This document shows positions 49,772 through 58,700 of a stretch of DNA of 64,000 nucleotides, in pieces. Numbering within the stretch: position 1 is the stretch's first letter; each line of letters begins with the position of its first letter. The notes below the pieces were generated by a model. The model did not search any database. It had not been told where the DNA came from and worked only from the letters and a program-made list of their open reading frames with translations. Made by a program: the position numbers and the translations under genes. Source of the DNA: Allacma fusca (lineage: Eukaryota; Arthropoda; Collembola; Symphypleona; Sminthuridae); assembly GCA_947179485.1 (NCBI GenBank), contig OX359249.1, positions 54,509,402 to 54,573,401 of the forward strand. Direction: 5' to 3'.

Positions 49772-51463
49772 TTACAATAGCTTCTTAATCATCGCTTGGG
49801 ATCCTAACCATAAGGTAAGGATGATAACCGCTATGATTACAAGAACAGTAACACCTCTAATAAACCAGTTGTACCAACCTAATCCTGTGAGGGAGAGTAG
49901 GCTGAATCCGGTATGAGTATCAAGTGGCTCATATGCAACTGTCATGTGACTGTTCCTTACATCCACATTACTCAAATATTGAAGGTGTCCCTTTATATCT
50001 AGTTTGATGGTATTTTTAGAACATTTAAATTCACATTTCATTTCAACTTCTGGTGTATCTAACTTAATAATTAAATGATGAGCTTCTGAGTCCGTCTTCA
50101 ATGGTACTGGAATAAAGAATTCAGCATCGGCGCATTCTAGACTGGCTACAGTTTCTCCATGTTCAACCTTAGCTTCTAGAGTTAAAGTTGCTCCTTGAAG
50201 GCAGCTGTAACATCCTTCTAGTTTGATGAATTCGGCGAAGCATTTTGATTCTTCCACCTCCTTGGTGAGGTGATAGTTTTCGGTGACGATTTGAAGTTCC
50301 AACAACGTGTTAGTTGATGATTCGAATATAATATCGTCTTCATGTCCTAATAGGATTCCGTTTGCTATCTTCAATGGCATCGGATTGATGGCCATTAACT
50401 TCTCTGGGTCCAATAGTTCCGAGATACATCTGACTCCATCTAGATCTGCGATGGCTCGTATGAGGTGCATACTTCCAAAACAGTTTTGATTCAATGCCTT
50501 GGCGTCTTGAAGTGTGTTGCACTGAATTTCCCCAAGTTTGTTGAGAGTTGTTTCTTCCCTGGAGTTACATGGTGCCAGAGCGGCTTGTTTTCCTTTTGTT
50601 AATATACAATCATTTAATAGAGGCATGGGAGGAGTAGATATCGATACTAAGGTAAAGGTTATCCCATCAATTTCTTGATTTAATCCAGCTTCCAATCTAG
50701 TTTCGTTCCGGATTATTTTGTCTCCCATGTTCAGAGTGATAACTAAATTGCTTGAAAAGGTCCATTCAGGGCAATTGTAGACAGCGTAGGCTTCATTTGT
50801 AGGGTTTTCCAACCAAAGTCGGTAGTAATTACAGTCCTCAGTTAGAATCCATGGGCATTTCGGGTGTCGAAGTCCCTTACAATAGGACCATCCGAGGTGT
50901 CCCTTAGAGTCCTTGAATCCTTTGACGGTATCGTTGGTTTTAAAGTCTCGGCATTTATATCCGTGACATTCAGCGTCAGAGTAAAGATTATAACATAAGA
51001 ATGAGCTGTGACAGTTGGACACTGCCTTCGGTACGTAGTACAACAATTGCTTTTTACATTTTAAGGCTACAGATTTAGTTTCCACAGTAATAGTTCCAAG
51101 TAGTTTGTTGTGATTATCTTCAATTCTGAAGCACGATTGTTGTCCTAAAGGGCTGAGAGCTAGTCGAGTATTAATTCTTACTGAACAAGCTATTTCATTT
51201 TCTGAGTTTACAGTACATTCTCTAGATGATGTCGTCATTGCTGCAAAGTTAGAACATGAGTATGCTCTGGCGATAAGTGCAGCGAGAATAATCGAGATTC
51301 CCAGATAAGCACCAGGAAAATAACGATTTGGTCTATTTCGTCCTCGAGGTCCAGTAGTCCGCACTTTATCTACGGATGCCAATGTTGTTGGTTGATAAGG
51401 GTTGGAGGACTGATCCAAGAGGGGATGTTCCATCGTCGGTTCTTCTATGTACTCCACGTACAT
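49772..51463 (-). CDS. Gc-like class II fusion glycoprotein (second envelope ORF)
   Basis: A 563-residue membrane protein (553 if initiated at the internal Met 11, position 51433). A hydrophobic signal or anchor spans about residues 51-68, a cysteine-rich ectodomain about 69-533, a transmembrane helix about 536-554, and the tail is short and ends KKLL. Cysteine spacing and motifs agree with the phlebovirus G2/Gc family: a first Cys cluster followed by a LALSPLGQQSCF strand, the GCYSCLQGATLTLEAKV segment (residues 417-433) typical of its third domain, and a membrane-proximal stem. These are class II membrane-fusion proteins. The frame is shifted by one base (+1) from the large ORF and overlaps it by 98 nt, so it needs a spliced mRNA, frameshifting or internal initiation. 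No break is seen. The family call is by motif and not by alignment. Confidence 0.85.
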   Translation of the reverse strand: MYVEYIEEPTMEHPLLDQSSNPYQPTTLASVDKVRTTGPRGRNRPNRYFPGAYLGISIILAALIARAYSCSNFAAMTTSSRECTVNSENEIACSVRINTRLALSPLGQQSCFRIEDNHNKLLGTITVETKSVALKCKKQLLYYVPKAVSNCHSSFLCYNLYSDAECHGYKCRDFKTNDTVKGFKDSKGHLGWSYCKGLRHPKCPWILTEDCNYYRLWLENPTNEAYAVYNCPEWTFSSNLVITLNMGDKIIRNETRLEAGLNQEIDGITFTLVSISTPPMPLLNDCILTKGKQAALAPCNSREETTLNKLGEIQCNTLQDAKALNQNCFGSMHLIRAIADLDGVRCISELLDPEKLMAINPMPLKIANGILLGHEDDIIFESSTNTLLELQIVTENYHLTKEVEESKCFAEFIKLEGCYSCLQGATLTLEAKVEHGETVASLECADAEFFIPVPLKTDSEAHHLIIKLDTPEVEMKCEFKCSKNTIKLDIKGHLQYLSNVDVRNSHMTVAYEPLDTHTGFSLLSLTGLGWYNWFIRGVTVLVIIAVIILTLWLGSQAMIKKLL

Positions 51464-52721
51464 TTCGTTGTCGTTGTTTTCTTTGACGTTGTATGCGTAA
51501 ACATACTCTTGCAGGCCAGCAAGCGTACCATGATATCCACATCAGTGCTCGAGTTACATACATTACAAGTATAATGATGATAGCCAGGGTGATTCCAAGG
51601 GTTGATAATATAATCCACTGGTAAATATTGTAACAGGACACATTTCCCCAGCGGTCCATGCATAGGTGGCATGTTATAAGTTCACACACTGGTATTCGTG
51701 GGCAGTTTCTTTCGAGTATCGTGGGAGAATCGTAGTTGGGAAACCACAATTCAATAGTTAATTTTCCGGTTGCGGTCAGCATATTATTTGTTAAATGCAC
51801 TTCTGTTGATTCTGAAATTGGCATAGTTGAAACAAATCCTGGATTCTTCTGGGCTTTAATGTATCTTGCCACCTTTCCTGGTGTGGTGACCTTTAAACCG
51901 TAGCGGGTGCATTCGGCTTCACAATCGTCACATTCGTAGTGATCTTGAGTTTGGCTTCGATCTTCCTTCCGGGTTAAGGTGTAAAGATGTCCCCAGCAAG
52001 TAGGAGTAACGTCTCCTTGATCCGTTTTGATTTTGTAAACAACAGTTTTAGGGTCATATGTGCAGACACAGTTAGTATTTTCTGGATTACACATGAAGTA
52101 TTTGCAGAATACTGTGTCACCTCTACATTGTCCCATGGCACAGTCAACATTTTCACAATTTCCGGAACAGTTATAAGATGCGAAGCGTTGTAGTTGAGGT
52201 TCTTGTCGTAAATGTAAAGATGAGAGGGGGTACACTTTATCCCTAATAGTTGCTACTGGTACATATTTCACTTCTTCGATAAAATGTCGACAATGTCTAA
52301 GTATGTAGTCTCCAACAGCACATAAGTTACTTTGAGTGCCGGGTAATTCCAGTAAAGATCCATCAGTTGATAATTCGTCTGTTTGACAATCCAATTGGTC
52401 TAGTTCCAATTTGTTCCATTTGGGGCAGGCGTCTTCTGGTTGGATGCAACCCTTTGCTTCCGTATTGACTGCTTGTTTCGATGCACAGGCGTGAGTTCGA
52501 TAGCAAATATTTCCATCCGGAAGTATTTTTAACCATTGAACACTTCGGGTACACATGGGAATCTCGTGATGAGTGTTCCATTGATATTTGCACACCGAAA
52601 AGATTGAGGTCATTTTATTCTTAGTTTCTGCTTCAGCTCCGGTATGGGTTATCGCAAGGAATAGAATTAGAAGTGTCGTAAGACATGATAAATTGCATGA
52701 GATGGAAAATCGTCTTCCCTC
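51366..52721 (-). other. Gn-like cysteine-rich membrane glycoprotein at the polyprotein C-terminus
   Basis: Residues 2611-3061. A hydrophobic stretch (2618-2636, CLTTLLILFLAITHTGA) looks like a signal peptide with a small-residue cleavage site. The ectodomain (about 2637-2975) has 26 cysteines and N-glycosylation sequons at N2794 and N2970, including the CDDCEAEC and CHLCMDRWGNVSC clusters. A transmembrane helix (about 2976-3000) and a basic tail follow. Its position just before the Gc-like ORF matches the Gn-Gc order of phlebovirus envelope precursors. I do not recognise specific Gn motifs, so the Gn assignment is by position and architecture. Confidence 0.7.
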
Positions 52722-55700
52722 CTGCGGCCAAAGTAGTTGACAATACGCCTTTCGGTATTGTTGGTTCATAATTGTATAGATCAATAAGTTCAAACAGGGT
52801 AGAGTCCAAGTAAGAGCGTCGCAAAACAAGATGATGTCTTGATGGACTGTTTCCTTGGAGATTATTGTGTGTATAGTCAATGCAGGCATATAACACATTA
52901 AGAAGCAACCAAATATTATGACTATAGACCTAGTCAGTTGTTTTTCTGCGGTAGTAGCAAAGTCCAAAGTTTCACTATTTTCGATGTTTCCTCTGGATTG
53001 ACAACGTCTTAAGGCCTTCCTGGCTTTTACCACATGATAGAGGATAGCGATGTAACACATGATCGTGGTGATAACTGGTACAATTATCTGTAGCAAGATC
53101 ATCATTGTCCGAGGTGATCGTCCAGATTTATCTGCTCGTAGATAGCAACTCTTATATGAGGCGATATAGGCAAATTTTCCCCATATGCCCAATAGTGCTG
53201 GTATCATGAATCCGTAGCTTAAGATCCAGATTCCGATTATAACGAGCGTAGTTTTCCGATAAGTAAAAACGCGATGGTATAAATGGAAATGAACTATCCG
53301 TATATACCGATTGATAGTGATCGTTGTAATAGTTATTATAGAGCAGGTCACGCTTCCATAATATATGAACGGTCCAAGTTGACACCAACTACTGTCCTTA
53401 ACCCAAGTTAGACCGGCATGTCGAAAAGCCGTGAATGGTAGGGCTATTACGCTGAATAGGAAATCCGAAATACTTAGGCTGAGGGTAAACCAGGTGGTTG
53501 TTTGTCTTCGTAAAGATGATGAATTGCAGAGAGCCGTTACGGTCATAATATTTCCAAGTGATCCAATCACGGATAAAAATATGGCGTAGTACATCAATGC
53601 TGGTTTATGTAGTTCTCTTGTTCCAGGTTTACTGGCTTCTGTATACTGGTAAGTTCCATTGTCCGTGGTAGTTTCGGTGAAATCCTCCGGAAACTTGGTT
53701 AAGGGTTGTTCTTCACACATGGTGGTGTGTATGAGACACATACATATAAATGTACTGATCCATTTTCCGGGGGTAGTTCTTTTTCTTGTTCTCTTGCGAG
53801 TTAGCAAGGTTGCTGTAGATATTTTCTTCTCGTCCATATCTTCAGATTGAATGTCGTCATCCATGGGTAGTTTTGCTAGTTTTGTGATGGGCCTCACAAA
53901 TTCTTTCGTAAACTTTTCGGTTTGTCCCTTTTTGCTACGGTACGAACCTTCGGTTTCTACTGTAGTTACTCTGACCAAACCATCTTTGCCGGGGTGAGTT
54001 TCCTTGATTCGACCCAATTTCCATTGCATGGGAGGTAAGTTATCTTCCATTACCAGTACCATGTCTCCAATGTTTAGATTTGGTTGGGTACTTTGCCATT
54101 GACCTCGGCGTTGTAGGGTTGTTAGGTATTCTAATTGCCAACGTTTCCACAGTTCAGTGGATCTTCGTTGAATGCGTTGAAACTGATCCAGTCGGTTGAC
54201 ATTCAGGTTGGTTAGGTCGTGTTCCGGTGTCCACATCAGAGATGTTCCCACCAGAAAGTGAGCTGGCGTTAGAGCCTCCAGATCATGAGGGTCAGTAGAC
54301 ATCGGCGTAAGCGGTCTGGAGTTTACCAATGCTTCCGTAAAAATGAGTATGGTTTCGAATTCTTCAAAGTTGTAGGTATCTTGATCCACAATTTTCTTCA
54401 AGTAAGTCTTCACGAGCTTTACGCAAGCTTCCCATACTCCACCTTGGTGTGGTGCTCTTGGAGGATTGAAGTGCCAGTTGATTTTTTCTAACTGAATGTC
54501 AGGTAGAATTTTGTCCTGGGCTTGCCTTAGTTCCATGAGTAACTCCACTGTCGTACTCATATAATTGTTAGCACCAACAAAGTTTAGACCGTTGTCGGAA
54601 TATATATCGGATGGTCTGCCTCTTCTAGCCATAAATCGGCGTAAGGCTAGAAGAAATCCTTCGTAGGTCATTGAACTGACCAGTTCCAAATGTATCGCTC
54701 GGGATACAAGGCATGTAAATAGGCAGATCCATACTTTAAATTTAGTGGACCGATTGCCACAGAAGTTCTTCAGTTCGTATGGCCCAGCGTAGTCTACTCC
54801 CACGAGTAGAAAAGGGCGTGTTGGATTTAAGCGGTATGCTGGCAAGGGTGCCATTAATTGCTCCATGGGCTTTGCTCGTAAACGGAAGCAGAGTACACAT
54901 TTGTTGATGATACTTTTCACTGTGCGATTTCCTCCATGGATCCAGTAACGCTGACGGATGTGGTTGTAAGTTGTTCTGAAACCGGCGTGTGCCAATAACT
55001 TATGATAGTGGAGAATCATGCTGCTTACTATAACATCATTGCCGGGAAGTAGAGCGGGGTGTTTGATGTGGTAGGACAGATTGGCATTTCGCAACCGTCC
55101 TCCCACACGCAAAATTTGTTGATGATCGAGAAATAGACATAATGTTCGTAAATGACGATCTGTCGTGCTCTGTGACTTGTTATCAGTAAGATTCTGAATA
55201 ACATCCAAAAAATATTTTTGTTGAAGTAGACGGGTGAGTAAATCTTCGGCGTTGTCCAATTCTCGTGGAGTTGGTGGGTTTGTCCAATTAATCCGGAAAC
55301 TGTGTAAAAGTTTCACTCGTTGTAGTAGGACCATGGTAGCTAAGATTTTCTTCCAAGATGAAATGTCTGCCAAATCCTGAATGATAGTACGCATGTCTAT
55401 CTTCTTTTTTATGGCCAGAACTATTTTCTTTTCTTCGCCAGTAGTTGTGTTTCCATCCAGTGACATCAGGTCGGGAATGTTATACGTGGTTTCTGCCAGC
55501 CATGAGGGTCCATTCCACCATAATGCATGTGCAGGTAATTCTTCTGGGGAAATACCTCTGGACGCACAGTCGGCTGGGTTGTCTTCTGAACGCACGTGCT
55601 GCCATTGTGATGAATCGGATACGTCTTGAATTTGTTGAATCCGATTGGCCACGTAAATTTTCCACCGGGATGGTGATGACTGAATCCAATGTAGCACTAT

Positions 55701-58700
55701 TTTTGAGTCCGACCAGTAATGGGATGTCTGGATAGGTACATTCCACGTAGTTCGTACGTGATGCATTAATTGCGCTAGTAATACAGCCCCTTGAAGTTCC
55801 AATCTTGGAAGGGTGAGTATTTTTATCGGAGCAACTCGAGTCTTGGCCACAACTAGACGGGAAGTAACTTGATTGTTATGAACCCCTCGCAGGTAAATAA
55901 CAGCGGAATAGGCCTTTTCACTGGCATCAGAAAAGCCATGTAATTCGTAGACGTTGTCGTCCACATACTGCAAGTATCTGGGTATGCGAATTGATTCCAA
56001 GTTGAACAACTGGGAGGCATAATCAATCCATAATGTTTGCAGGTCCTCGGGTAATTCTTGATCCCACTCGAGGTCCCTTGTCCAAATTCCTTGCATTAGG
56101 ATTTTTGTTTTGACTATCGTGGGTGATAGCCAACCTAATGGGTCATAGATTTTCGAAATTTCAGATAGCAGAGTACGTTTAGTATGTGATTTCTTCCATT
56201 CGATCGTTACTTGGAACGAGAATAAATCGGTAGCTGGGTTCCAACGGAGTCCTAGCGTCTTAACGGTATCTGATTCGTCAATCTTCATGGGAATTTGAGT
56301 TTCCCGGTAATCTTCAGGTATATTTTCCAATACCTTAGTAGAGTTGGAGCTCCATTTCCGTAGTGCAAAATGGGCTGAAGAGAGCATTTTGATGAGTTGA
56401 TTTTGCAGCTCGATTGCAGCTGCTTCATCTTTGACCGATGCCAAGAGGTCATCCATGTAGAAATCCTGGAGAACCGTATCCGCGGCTTGCGGGAAGTTGT
56501 CCCTTTCGTCTTCGGCTACTTGAATTAAAGTGCGGCAGGCCAGAAAGGGTGCAGGTGAAGTCCCAAACGGAATTACGGTCATCCGGTAACTTTTTAGTGG
56601 TTGGGACGGATCTGGTCTCCAAACAATCCGACAATAATCTCTGTCATCCGGGTGAACTGAGATCTGTCGGTACATGGTTTTGATGTCAGCAACTAAGGCT
56701 ACGGATCGTAGCCTGAACCGGAGTAAATCGAACAGTTTCGGTTGAACTGTTGGTCCAGGTATTAGTATGTCATTAAGTGACACACCCGTAGAAGTCCTAG
56801 CTGATGCATCGAACACTACCCTTAACTTGGTGGATGTGCTCGAAGCCTTTATTACAGCGTGATGTGGCATGTAATAAGAAGGAGTCTTATTAAGCTCGGC
56901 TGGAGGTACTTCTTCCATCTGATTGAAATCCAGGTATTCCTGGAGTTGTGCATGGTACGATGCCATGGCTTCGGGACTCCGTAGTATTTTATTTTCTACG
57001 GACATCCAACGGCTGGTGGCAAGTTCTCGTGAACTGCCGAGTTCCGGGTGTTCAGGTTTGAACGGCCACCGGACTTGGTATTGACCATTATCCAACCGTA
57101 CGGTATTAATTTTGTAATGGTTTTCGCAGATCTGCTCCTGTTCAGTTAAAGTCTTCTGAATCGGTATTTCTTCGATGTTCCAGAATTTTTCTATGTCAAA
57201 TTCCAGTTGCTTTGACGGGTAGACAGTGAGTACTTGATTGGCATGTTGAGCAGGAATAGGTCCCATGACGATGTATCCCAAATCCGTGGAGTATTCACTG
57301 GGGGTCCCTCGTTGTCCTCGTATTTTTCTACTTCGGAAAAGCCGGTCAATCACGGGTATTCCCAATAATACGTGTATAGGTCCGGGTAGGCTGAAGTCTG
57401 GGTCGGCCAAAGGTACCTTTACCAAATGGTTCCAGTCTTGAATGTCAATGGGTTGATTTGGAAGATCCGCGGTGATTTCAGGTAGGATATGAGCGTCGAT
57501 CTGAAATGTCTTGTCGGGATATTTCAGGGATCGGATCCAGAATGATGTCTTGCCTAAGACGGGTAAAGTATTACCTCCAGCTACGGAAAATGATTCATCT
57601 CCGGCTGTTTTAGGTAATTTTAGTCGATTCACGACTTTTTCAGTAACAAAGGAATTCTGAGCGCCAGTGTCTAGCAGACAGCGAGCTAGTACAGACTGGC
57701 GGCCGTGTTCAATTGCAACGACGGCTGTCGGTAGGAGTCCCGATTCTTCACCTTCTTTGATACTTTGATGAAAAACTGTATGTACACTAGGTTTCGGGCT
57801 GAAACCCACAGTTTTATCAGAGTGCAATGCAGTATTATGTCGTTTCTGGCAAATTGCACATGTGCGAGTGGAATGGCAATCAGTAGATTGATGACGTCCC
57901 AAACAGTTGAAACATCTTTGATTAGCCTTTATCCAATCCTTGCGTTGGGATACATTTAATCCCATGAATTGTCCGCAAGAATAAATCGAGTGGAAACTGC
58001 TCCCGCAGTAGCTACAAACTCGAAGACCGGGCTTCGGTCGTAAGGTAGGTTTACCTTGACGGGGAAGTGATTCTACAGATGAGCTCCTGGAGCGTGTCTG
58101 GGATGTTCTCCGTTTCACCGTGGCTACGGTGCGTTTTGTCTTGAATCCTGGTGATTTTCCACGCGGCTGATTCTTCTTAGACTTGAGTTTTCTTGATCTT
58201 GGTGCACTTATTGACTCGGAGGAAGTATAACCGCATTCGCTATCCGAGGTGGCGATCATAACTCGGTGCTCTTTCCTTGAGCGAACTTGAGATTTGGAGG
58301 TATTGAGCGTCGATATACTGTTGGTGCGAATCTCCTTGGTCAGACCAACATTCTTTGCTTGCTTCTCCAAGAATTGAATACAGGTGTCCAACGCCGGTAC
58401 ATCGTTATTAGGCAATGATTGATTAAATTCATTTAGAGTACGAGAATCTAATCGGCCCAGAATAAAATGTAGATACAGGACTTCGGCCTCTGTTACGGCC
58501 CCGAGTTGAACCTGTTTGAGTTGCGACCGTGTTGTCCTCACGGTGCTGATGAGTTTATGCAATCCTGTCTCACTTTGGCTAATTAGCGCGGGTAATTCCA
58601 GAAGTGGACGCAGGCATGCATGTACAGTCTCTCGTGGACTGTCGTAACGGTCGGTCATGCGTGTCCACGCAATGACCCAGTTACCGTCATTGATTTGTAA

